DNA of 5,126 bases from Clostridia bacterium (GTDB lineage: Bacteria > Bacillota > Clostridia > Oscillospirales > CAG-272): positions 1-5,126 of the forward strand of contig CAAEBS010000155.1 in the NCBI GenBank assembly GCA_900754175.1, given 5' to 3'. A program made the translations under genes and the position numbers. Shown here one piece after another: positions 1 through 5,026 of the stretch. The notes under the pieces were generated by a model that saw only the letters and a program-made list of their open reading frames with translations, made no database searches and was not told the DNA's origin. Position 1 is the first letter of the stretch; the number at the start of each line of letters is the position of its first letter.

Positions 1-1
1 C

Positions 2-35
2 CGGGGGAAACTTTTCTCCAGAAAAGTTTCCCCCG
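2..35 (-). terminator. Perfect hairpin after tmk, probable Rho-independent terminator of birA-tmk
   Basis: Bases 3-17 (GGGGGAAACTTTTCT) are the exact reverse complement of 20-34, and C2 pairs with G35, giving a 16-bp stem around a 2-base centre. In practice a few pairs near the tip would open. It begins 12 bases past the tmk stop codon. On the minus strand any U-tract would lie beyond base 1, so the intrinsic-terminator call cannot be completed. On the plus strand no T-tract follows. The arms are A/T-rich near the loop and G/C-rich at the base, as in many Clostridia terminators, but a dispersed palindromic repeat would look the same. Confidence 0.5.
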
Positions 36-47
36 CTTCCCCCCCCA

Positions 48-680
48 TCATATCTTATTCAAAGCACGGTAAATGTCCTCGTGAATCAGCTCCGGGGTAC
101 GGTAGGCGTCAAGCGTTACGATGCGATCGCTTCCGGACAAGTCGTGGAGAACCCGCAGGAAGGTTTCCCGCACCCGGGAAAGCGTTTCCCGATTTTCGTA
201 GATTTCCACGCTGTCACGCCCGCATCGGATCCGCTCCAGGCTCTGCTCCGGCGTCAGATCCAGATACACGCACAGATCGGGGCGTCGGATCTCCGGGCAC
301 AGAAGATTCATCGCCTTTACCCACGCATAGTCGGTAGACTGCCCCTGATAGGCAAGCGTGGAATAATAATACCGATCACAGATCACGTCCACACCCGCCG
401 CCAGAAGCGCACCGATCCCCTCCTCCGGATGCGTGTTGTGCGCAATGCGGTCCAGCACAAAAAGCGCCGCCATTTCGCACTCGCTGTGCCGTACCTTTCC
501 GGAAAGCGCCTCCCGGAGCGCCACACCGGTGGGGTAAGACGTCGGCTCCGCCGTCAGAACCACCTGCCTGCCCTCTTTGCGCAGACGCTCGGCAAGCAGT
601 TTTGCCTGCGTGGTCTTTCCGCTGCCGTCAATTCCCTCCAATACCAGAAAACGTCCTCTTTCCCGTCCCGCTTCTTTCAT
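48..680 (-). CDS. tmk: Thymidylate (dTMP) kinase
   Basis: This 210-residue cytoplasmic enzyme should phosphorylate dTMP to dTDP with ATP, an essential step towards dTTP. Its length is normal for the family. The P-loop is at residues 15-24 (EGIDGSGKTT). An EPT motif at 45-47 matches the EPT variant of the family rather than the EPGGT form. The substrate-site arginine lies in LDRIAHN (76-82), and the DR motif is followed by the conserved STLAYQG (102-113). The lid region around 150-165 carries R150, R152 and R155. The reading frame is open far upstream, but ATG at 678-680 is chosen because it directly precedes the conserved N-terminus and has GGAG seven bases upstream (688-691). The start overlaps the birA stop as ATGA, so translation is probably coupled. 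A Gly8 tract (C39-C46 on the plus strand) follows the stop on the coding strand. Function is confident from motifs; the exact family branch is not. Confidence 0.93.
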   Translation of the reverse strand: MKEAGRERGRFLVLEGIDGSGKTTQAKLLAERLRKEGRQVVLTAEPTSYPTGVALREALSGKVRHSECEMAALFVLDRIAHNTHPEEGIGALLAAGVDVICDRYYYSTLAYQGQSTDYAWVKAMNLLCPEIRRPDLCVYLDLTPEQSLERIRCGRDSVEIYENRETLSRVRETFLRVLHDLSGSDRIVTLDAYRTPELIHEDIYRALNKI

Positions 681-1516
681 GTAAGTTCTCCGCCTTTCTT
701 CGTATCTCCAACCAAATTCCCGGTCACCCGCAGAGAAATTTCTCCGCTTGCCAGCCGGACCCGCTTTCCGTCGTCCCCGGCAATCCAAAGCCCGCCTTCG
801 TCGTCGATCTCCTCTGCAACGCCGAAACGGCTGACCCCGTTCTGCGTGTAGCAGACCGGCTTTCCCAGAACGCAGGACGCCCTGCGGTATTCCGCCATAT
901 AGCCCCGGTCGGGCAAAGCCTCCCAAAGCCCGGTCAGCTCGTCGGCAAGCACGCCGCAAAGAGCGCACCGCACCAGCTTTCCGGCGCCGATCGACGCCGC
1001 ACGCCCGGAGATCTCATCCGGGAAATTCTCCGTGCTCAGGTTGACCCCGATTCCGATCACCACAAACTTCTCCGCCCCGGCAAAAAAGCTTTCCGCCAGA
1101 ATTCCGGCAAGCTTTTTGCCCTCCGGATTTTGCAGATCGTTCACCCATTTGATCCGGCACTCCATACCGCACACCCGGTGTACCGCCCGGAGCAGAGCCA
1201 CGGCGGCGGCAGACGTAATGCCCACCACGCTCTCCCGCGTGCGCTCTCCGACCGGATACAAAAAGGAAACGTACAGCCCCGTGCCGCCGGGGGAATAAAA
1301 GGAGCGCCCCATGCGCCCACGCCCCGCCGTCTGCTCCTCGGCAACAAAAACGGCAGGAGCGGCACCGCCCGACAGGGCATAGCGCTTTGCCTCGTTGTTG
1401 GTGGAATCCACGCTCTGTAAAATAATCAGAGAGAGGTCGTCCCGCTTCATAAAGCGACGAATCTCCGCCTCTGTCAGCCGTTCTGCCGGCATTTCATGAT
1501 TTCCGGTCTTTTCCAT
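677..1516 (-). CDS. birA: Biotin--[acetyl-CoA-carboxylase] ligase, monofunctional (no HTH domain)
   Basis: The 279-residue cytoplasmic protein should activate biotin as biotinyl-AMP and attach it to a lysine of biotin carboxyl-carrier domains. Visible catalytic-domain motifs, in order, are VDSTN (36-40), GRGRMGR (65-71) for the biotinyl-AMP loop, KWVND (123-127) holding the family's active-site lysine, KLAGIL (135-140) and GIGVN (155-159). A small C-terminal SH3-like domain fits residues about 215-265. Only some 30 residues precede the catalytic core, so the N-terminal winged helix of bifunctional repressor-type BirA is absent. It should therefore not act as a DNA-binding biotin repressor. 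The ATG at 1514-1516 has weak ribosome-site context: GGAAAG abuts it and AAAGG lies 12 bases away. The better Shine-Dalgarno (GGGAGG, 1555-1560) is much farther upstream. A second in-frame Met at residue 9 is also possible. It is the first gene of the operon with tmk. Confidence 0.92.
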   Translation of the reverse strand: MEKTGNHEMPAERLTEAEIRRFMKRDDLSLIILQSVDSTNNEAKRYALSGGAAPAVFVAEEQTAGRGRMGRSFYSPGGTGLYVSFLYPVGERTRESVVGITSAAAVALLRAVHRVCGMECRIKWVNDLQNPEGKKLAGILAESFFAGAEKFVVIGIGVNLSTENFPDEISGRAASIGAGKLVRCALCGVLADELTGLWEALPDRGYMAEYRRASCVLGKPVCYTQNGVSRFGVAEEIDDEGGLWIAGDDGKRVRLASGEISLRVTGNLVGDTKKGGELT

Positions 1517-1546
1517 CTTTCCAGCAAACCTTTTTTTGAAAAATTT

Positions 1547-1572
1547 CAGATCTTCCTCCCTGCGACGCAGGG
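1547..1572 (-). promoter_or_regulatory. birA 5' leader: hairpin overlapping a strong Shine-Dalgarno
   Basis: On the minus strand CCCTGCG-T-CGCAGGG (1558-1572) is a perfect inverted repeat that begins about three bases after the predicted transcription start. Its 3' arm runs straight into GGGAGG (1555-1560), so the hairpin would partly sequester that site. No ATG, GTG or TTG lies at usable distance. The only in-frame candidate five bases later is CTG at 1547-1549, which would add 11 residues (LKFFKKRFAGK) to BirA. The structure may set mRNA stability or access to the ribosome site; its role is inference. Confidence 0.45.
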
Positions 1573-1581
1573 ATCTTTTAT

Positions 1582-1610
1582 ATTATATCACACCTCACAT
1601 TCCTTTGCAA
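1582..1610 (-). promoter_or_regulatory. Sigma-A-type extended -10 promoter for birA-tmk
   Basis: Read on the minus strand, the -35 box is TTGCAA (1605-1610), then a 17-base spacer, then TATAAT (1582-1587) with an extended -10 TG at 1589-1590. The predicted start is near 1575, giving a leader of about 60 bases before the birA ATG. The hexamers and spacing match the housekeeping consensus at TTG---A in the -35 box and at all six bases in the -10 box. Confidence 0.8.
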
Positions 1611-1691
1611 GACCCGGTGAAAAATTCAAAAAAGATGCCGGAAAATTGCCCTGAAAAAGAAAATTTAATATTTTATATGAACATTCTTGAA

Positions 1692-1705
1692 CTTTGCTTG
1701 CAAAG
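1692..1705 (+). repeat. Inverted repeat CTTTGC-TT-GCAAAG overlapping the maf-mre -35 box
   Basis: CTTTGC at 1692-1697 and GCAAAG at 1700-1705 are exact reverse complements around TT. The right half contains most of the -35 box (1698-1703). A dyad here could be an operator for a dimeric regulator. Half of it is explained by the palindromic -35 sequence TTGCAA itself, so chance is a real alternative. Confidence 0.35.
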
Positions 1706-1726
1706 CGGGACTTGATGTGTTATAAT
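1698..1726 (+). promoter_or_regulatory. Sigma-A-type extended -10 promoter for the maf-mreBCD operon
   Basis: The -35 box TTGCAA (1698-1703), a 17-base spacer and a perfect TATAAT (1721-1726) with TG at 1718-1719 make a complete extended -10 promoter. The predicted start is at about 1732-1734, leaving a leader of about 53 bases before the maf ATG. The region upstream (about 1655-1690) is very AT-rich and could act as an UP element. It is the only strong promoter seen ahead of the cell-shape genes. Confidence 0.82.
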
Positions 1727-1740
1727 AATAATGAATTATT

Positions 1741-1758
1741 ATGGGTAGATGTACCCAT
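1741..1758 (+). promoter_or_regulatory. Inverted repeat ATGGGTA-GATG-TACCCAT in the maf leader
   Basis: Two 7-base arms (1741-1747 and 1752-1758) are perfectly complementary around a 4-base loop. The element lies about 8-25 bases downstream of the predicted transcription start. It could form a 5'-terminal RNA stem-loop or serve as an operator for a roadblock repressor. No U-tract follows, so it is not a terminator. It also contains an upstream in-frame ATG (1741), which is not the likely start because it falls inside the stem and lacks a ribosome site. Confidence 0.45.
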
Positions 1759-1785
1759 TTGGATACAGACAGGATAAAAATCACC

Positions 1786-2379
1786 ATGAAACAGATCATT
1801 CTTGCGTCCGAATCCCCGAGACGGCGGGAAATTCTTGCCTCTCTGGGCGTTACCTTCACCGTTCTCCCCGCCCATGCAGACGAGAGCTGTGACATATCCG
1901 ACCCGGAAATGCTGGTGGAGGAGCTGGCACGCCGCAAAGGGCAGGCGGTAAACGCTTTGCTTGCCGGAAAAAATGCGCTCACCCCGCAGACCGTGATCCT
2001 CTCCGCCGATACGGTCGTTGCCTGCGACGGTCAGATCCTCGGCAAGCCCCGGGATGCGGACGACGCTCTCCGGATGCTCCGGATGCTTCGTGGCAGATGC
2101 CACCAGGTCACCACCGGCGTCGGCGTGACGATCGGCGGGATCACCTATACCGACCACAGCACCTCCGACGTGGAGGTGGACGACATTCCGGACGACGCCC
2201 TGCTCGCCTACGTGCAGAGCGGCGACCCGATGGACAAAGCCGGCTCTTACGGTATTCAGGGGGAATTTTCCCGCTGGGTCCGGGGGATCCGTGGCTGTTA
2301 TTTCGGCATTGTAGGTCTGCCGGTAAACTGTCTTAACCGACTCTATCACTCCTGCACCGGGGAATACCTGGGCAGATAA
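1786..2379 (+). CDS. maf: Maf family nucleoside triphosphate pyrophosphatase
   Basis: This 197-residue cytoplasmic enzyme belongs to the Maf/YhdE family, which hydrolyses nucleoside triphosphates (chiefly dTTP, UTP and modified pyrimidine nucleotides in the YhdE branch) to the monophosphate plus pyrophosphate. It is thought to clean the nucleotide pool. The signature motifs are all present: ASESPRRREIL (7-17), SADTVV (73-78) with the catalytic Asp75, LGKPRDADDA (85-94), GRCHQVTTGV (103-112), DKAGSYGIQG (150-159) and FGIVGLPVN (173-181). Arg12/13, Lys87 and Gln158 fit the dTTP/UTP branch rather than the m7GTP (YceF) branch. ATG 1786 is preferred over the in-frame ATG 1741 because it begins exactly at the conserved MKQIILASESPRR N-terminus, with AGGAT at 1771-1775 ten bases upstream. 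It is the first gene of the mre operon; Maf was named for septum inhibition on overexpression in Bacillus and often sits beside mreB. Confidence 0.94.
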   Translation: MKQIILASESPRRREILASLGVTFTVLPAHADESCDISDPEMLVEELARRKGQAVNALLAGKNALTPQTVILSADTVVACDGQILGKPRDADDALRMLRMLRGRCHQVTTGVGVTIGGITYTDHSTSDVEVDDIPDDALLAYVQSGDPMDKAGSYGIQGEFSRWVRGIRGCYFGIVGLPVNCLNRLYHSCTGEYLGR

Positions 2380-2403
2380 ATTCCGGGGTTTCCCGAGTCT
2401 ATG

Positions 2404-2410
2404 AAAGGAG
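2404..2410 (+). promoter_or_regulatory. Strong ribosome binding site of mreB
   Basis: AAAGGAG lies ten bases before the mreB ATG, within the 41-base maf-mreB gap. That gap also holds CGGG-GTTT-CCCG (2384-2395), too short and without a T-tract to stop transcription. Confidence 0.75.
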
Positions 2411-2420
2411 CAGGCATACA

Positions 2421-3425
2421 ATGGCAAAGGTCATCGGTATCGACCTCGGTACCGCCAACACCCTCATTTGTATGAGGGGCAAAGGAATTATACTCAGTTG
2501 CCCGTCGGTCGTGTCGGTCAACAGCGACACCCGTGAAGTCGTGGCGCTTGGACGGGAAGCCAGCCGTATGCTGGGAAAAGCTCCTTCCGGACTGGATGTC
2601 ATCCGACCCCTTCGGGACGGGGTGATCGCCGACCCCGACATAACCGTAAAAATGCTGAGTATTCTTTTCCGGAAGATCGACGTGATTTCCTTTTTCAGCC
2701 GTCCCACCGTGATCGTATCGGTTCCCTACGAGGTGACGGAGGTGGAAAAACGGGCGGTGGAGGACGCCGTATTTGAGGCGGGCGCCGGAAAGGTCTCGCT
2801 GATCCCCGAGCCGATCGCCGCCGCTTTCGGAACCGGCATCCGGGTCAACAGCGCCCGGGGCGCCATGATCGTGGATATCGGCGGCGGCACCACCGAGGTA
2901 GCGCTCACCAGCCTTGGCGGCATCGTAAGCTCCACTTCCCTGCGGATTGCGGGAAACAGCTTTGACGAAGCGATCGTCAATTACATCCGACTGCACCGTG
3001 AAGTCCTGATCGGCATCGTCAACGCCGAGGAGCTGAAAGTGCGCATCGGTGCCGTTCATCCGTCCATACCCGACGGAGAACTGGAAGTGGCGGGACGCAA
3101 CCTGCGCACCGGTCTCGGCGCCATCATCCGGGTCAGCTCGTCTGAAATCCGGGAAGCGCTGGTGGGCGAGCTGAACCAGATCGTGCAGGCGATCAAGCAT
3201 ACGCTGGAGCTGACGCCGCCCGAGCTGTCCTCCGACATCTACGACTTCGGCATCATGCTGACCGGCGGTGGTGCCATGCTCCGTGGCATTGACCGGCTGA
3301 TTGAAGAAAAAACCGGGCTGAAGGTGCGGATTGCCAAAAAGCCCCTGCTCAGCGTCTGCGCCGGGATCGGACGCATGATCGACGACATTGCCCCCGGCAA
3401 CATTCTGCAATACCGCAACCGCTGA
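2421..3425 (+). CDS. mreB: Rod shape-determining protein MreB (bacterial actin)
   Basis: The 334-residue actin-like ATPase should form membrane-bound filaments that direct lateral peptidoglycan synthesis with MreC, MreD, RodA and PBP2. Landmarks are phosphate-1 IGIDLGTANTLI (5-16), PSVV (28-31), RPLRDGVIAD (62-71), EPIAAA (130-135, catalytic-site Glu130), phosphate-2 MIVDIGGGTTEVA (149-161, Asp152) and adenosine loop LTGGGAMLRGID (280-291). A hydrophobic patch VISFF (88-92) is where MreB proteins dip into the membrane. Length is normal. The start lacks the few extra aromatic residues (MFxxF-type) seen in Bacillus MreB. Two motifs are off-consensus: the usual GERTAE is GIVNAE (198-203), and the usual VALGTG near the C-terminus reads VCAGIG (312-317). 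Both could be lineage drift or mark an MreB/Mbl paralogue, so the subfamily within MreB/Mbl/MreBH is not settled. A strong AAAGGAG site precedes the ATG. Confidence 0.95.
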   Translation: MAKVIGIDLGTANTLICMRGKGIILSCPSVVSVNSDTREVVALGREASRMLGKAPSGLDVIRPLRDGVIADPDITVKMLSILFRKIDVISFFSRPTVIVSVPYEVTEVEKRAVEDAVFEAGAGKVSLIPEPIAAAFGTGIRVNSARGAMIVDIGGGTTEVALTSLGGIVSSTSLRIAGNSFDEAIVNYIRLHREVLIGIVNAEELKVRIGAVHPSIPDGELEVAGRNLRTGLGAIIRVSSSEIREALVGELNQIVQAIKHTLELTPPELSSDIYDFGIMLTGGGAMLRGIDRLIEEKTGLKVRIAKKPLLSVCAGIGRMIDDIAPGNILQYRNR

Positions 3426-3441
3426 ACGGCGGAAATCAGGG

Positions 3442-3448
3442 AAAGGAG
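3442..3448 (+). promoter_or_regulatory. Ribosome binding site that fixes the start of the LRR membrane protein
   Basis: AAAGGAG is nine bases from ATG 3458 but only three from the in-frame TTG at 3452. The spacing favours the ATG. Confidence 0.75.
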
Positions 3449-3457
3449 ACCTTGAAA

Positions 3458-4162
3458 ATGACCGATAAAAAAGAAGCGCCGCTCAGCGCCGATGTGAGCG
3501 CCGACCGGCTTTACGCAGAGTCGCTTGTGCGATTTGAAACCTTTTACCATCAGCTTTTCGCCTGCTCTCTCATCCTTGCCGCCGCCATTCTGGCGATTGC
3601 TTTTCTGCGCAGTATTCCGGTCGCTCTGATCGCCACCGCCTGTCTGTGCCTGTTTTATCAGTATTTTCTGTCCCGGGAGCTTCGGGAAAAGTTGGGGCTT
3701 TCCTGCCGCAGTGTTCCCGGCGGGCTTTCGGTATCGCTTACCGCCGCCCCGACGGGCGAGGAAGCGTGGATCCCCGAGCGCCTGCTCTGGACCGACGTCA
3801 CCACCCTCCGTGCGGGAAGCGCACGGGAGCTTCCCATCCGGGTTCTGCATCTGCCCGCAACGCTTGCGTGTATAGAGGCAACCGCTCTCGACGCCTGCCC
3901 CGACCTGGAAACGCTTGCTTTTGCGGGAAGCCGGGAAGAAATTGACGCCATACGCTCCGGGTGCGATCTTTCCCGCTACACCCTGCTTTTTGAGATTTCC
4001 TATCCGGCAAAGCCGCCAAAGAGCGCAGACAAAAACCGGACTGCCCCAGCCGCCGGCACGGGCGCCCCGGCAGACAAGGAAAACTCCTTTTCCGGATTTG
4101 AGGAAAAAGAAAGTGCGCCGTCTGCCGGTGAAAAGAAACCCGAGCCGACCGAAAAACCATAG
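3458..4162 (+). CDS. Uncharacterised two-TM protein with a BspA-like leucine-rich repeat, in the mre operon
   Basis: I do not recognise this 234-residue protein as a named family. Residues 1-30 are polar. Two hydrophobic helices follow (about 32-50 and 53-71) joined by a tight LRSIP turn, then a basic stretch SRELREKLG (72-80), so both termini are probably cytoplasmic. Residues 129-147 (VLHLPATLACIEATALDAC) followed by PDLETLAFAGS fit the LRR_5/TpLRR pattern LxxVxIPxxVxxIxxxAFxxCxxLxxV. The next part, AGSREEIDAIRSG then YTLLFEI, resembles the GGSEEEWNAI closing segment common in clostridial BspA-like proteins. Residues about 184-234 are rich in Pro, Lys, Glu, Ala and Ser and look disordered. 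There is no signal peptide, catalytic motif or lipobox. It lies 32 bases after mreB and 15 before mreC, in the same transcript, which suggests a cell-envelope or elongasome role. That role is inference from position only. Confidence 0.85.
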   Translation: MTDKKEAPLSADVSADRLYAESLVRFETFYHQLFACSLILAAAILAIAFLRSIPVALIATACLCLFYQYFLSRELREKLGLSCRSVPGGLSVSLTAAPTGEEAWIPERLLWTDVTTLRAGSARELPIRVLHLPATLACIEATALDACPDLETLAFAGSREEIDAIRSGCDLSRYTLLFEISYPAKPPKSADKNRTAPAAGTGAPADKENSFSGFEEKESAPSAGEKKPEPTEKP

Positions 4163-4177
4163 GGAGAAAAGGATATC

Positions 4178-5026
4178 ATGAAATTTCTGAAATCCAGATT
4201 TTTTATCATATGCGTTGCCGTGGTGCTGGTTCTGGTCCTGATTCCCACCGTCATGAGCGCCATGGGAAAGACCGACCTGCTCCGGGGCGCCCTCGTCACG
4301 GTGGCAAAGCCCTTTTCCTGGTGTGCCTCCAAGGTGGCGGACGCCTTCAACGGCTTTACCTCCGCTTTCACCGATTACGACCGTCTCAAACAGGAAAACG
4401 AGGAGTTGCGGGCAACGGTGGAGTCGCTCCAGGACCGGGAGTACAATGATGAGGTTGTGCGCCAGGAAAACGCATGGCTCAAGGAATACCTCAATCTTCA
4501 CACCAACCACCCCGAATACGTGCTTTCGGACGCCCGGATTATTGCCCGGGAATCCGGCAACTACGCCACCGTCCTGACTCTGGACCGTGGACGGGTGCAT
4601 AAGATCACCGAAAGAATGCCGGTCATCACCGAAGCGGGTCTGTTCGGCTACGTCAGCGAGGTGGGACTGGACTGGTGCCGGGTGGTGACCCTTGTGGAGA
4701 CTGCCAGCGCCGTCGGCGTTTACACCGACCGTGGCAACGTCACCGGCATCGTGGAGGGCGACAGCGAACTGCGTGGCGGCGGAACCTGCCGGATGACCTA
4801 TATCGACTCGGGTGCCGACATCCGGGTGGGCGATAAGGTCTACACGAGCGGGAACGGCAGCTTTTATCCCGCCGGTCTGCTGATCGGCACGGTCACCTCC
4901 CTGGAGGCGGATGAAAACACCCGCTCGCTGACCGCCGAGATCCAGCCCGCCGTGGACTTTACCGATCTCAGCTCGCTGAGCCGCATTATGATTATCAGCG
5001 GCTATGCGGGACAGGAGGCGCAATGA
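4178..5026 (+). CDS. mreC: Rod shape-determining protein MreC
   Basis: MreC is a bitopic membrane protein whose extracellular part binds PBP2 and links MreB filaments to the wall-synthesis machinery. This 282-residue copy has a short basic cytoplasmic end (MKFLKSR), one transmembrane helix at about 8-26, and a coiled coil at about 66-106 (YDRLKQENEELRATVESL and onward). The paired beta-barrel domains occupy about 117-275. Conserved core phrases are LDRGRVHKI (135-143), GLFGYVSEVG (154-163), RGNVTGIVEG (185-194), VGDKVYTSGNG (217-227), FYPAGLLIGTV (229-239) and PAVDFTDLSSL (257-267). Length and layout are typical. AGGGAG (4161-4166), which overlaps the upstream stop, and AAGGA (4169-4173) precede the ATG. 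The stop overlaps the mreD start as ATGA. Confidence 0.94.
   Translation: MKFLKSRFFIICVAVVLVLVLIPTVMSAMGKTDLLRGALVTVAKPFSWCASKVADAFNGFTSAFTDYDRLKQENEELRATVESLQDREYNDEVVRQENAWLKEYLNLHTNHPEYVLSDARIIARESGNYATVLTLDRGRVHKITERMPVITEAGLFGYVSEVGLDWCRVVTLVETASAVGVYTDRGNVTGIVEGDSELRGGGTCRMTYIDSGADIRVGDKVYTSGNGSFYPAGLLIGTVTSLEADENTRSLTAEIQPAVDFTDLSSLSRIMIISGYAGQEAQ

Noticed and set aside
681..968. 96-residue N-terminal extension of Tmk
   Set aside because: It overlaps birA in another frame, is Arg-rich and unlike any Tmk, and the ATG at 678-680 has a good GGAG site.
81..1420. Long plus-strand frames opposite tmk and birA (81-851 and 602-1420)
   Set aside because: Shadows of the two minus-strand genes, which carry full sets of family motifs; the shadow translations are basic and Pro-rich with no domain.
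677..1516. BirA as a biotin-responsive repressor acting on the nearby dyads
   Set aside because: The protein lacks the N-terminal winged-helix domain needed for DNA binding.
1741..1785. 15-residue N-terminal extension of Maf from ATG 1741
   Set aside because: No ribosome site, the ATG lies in the inverted repeat about 8 bases from the predicted transcription start, and the extension is not part of the conserved Maf N-terminus.
1517..1785. Riboswitch, tRNA, CRISPR or mobile-element signal in the intergenic region
   Set aside because: The leaders are only about 50-60 bases, no tRNA cloverleaf or spaced repeats are visible, and there are no terminal inverted repeats or transposase fragments anywhere in the window.
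2384..2395. CGGG-GTTT-CCCG hairpin between maf and mreB as a terminator
   Set aside because: Only four base pairs, no following T-run, and it lies directly before the mreB ribosome site.
2346..3410. 354-codon minus-strand frame opposite mreB
   Set aside because: Antisense shadow of mreB with Asp/His/Gly-rich low-complexity translation and no motifs.
3239..5023. 594-codon open frame on the minus strand opposite the LRR membrane protein, mreC and the end of mreB
   Set aside because: It lies entirely antisense to clearly recognisable genes, its product is Gly/Arg/His-rich without any coherent domain, and no ribosome site or promoter is apparent. High GC at third codon positions explains the missing stops.
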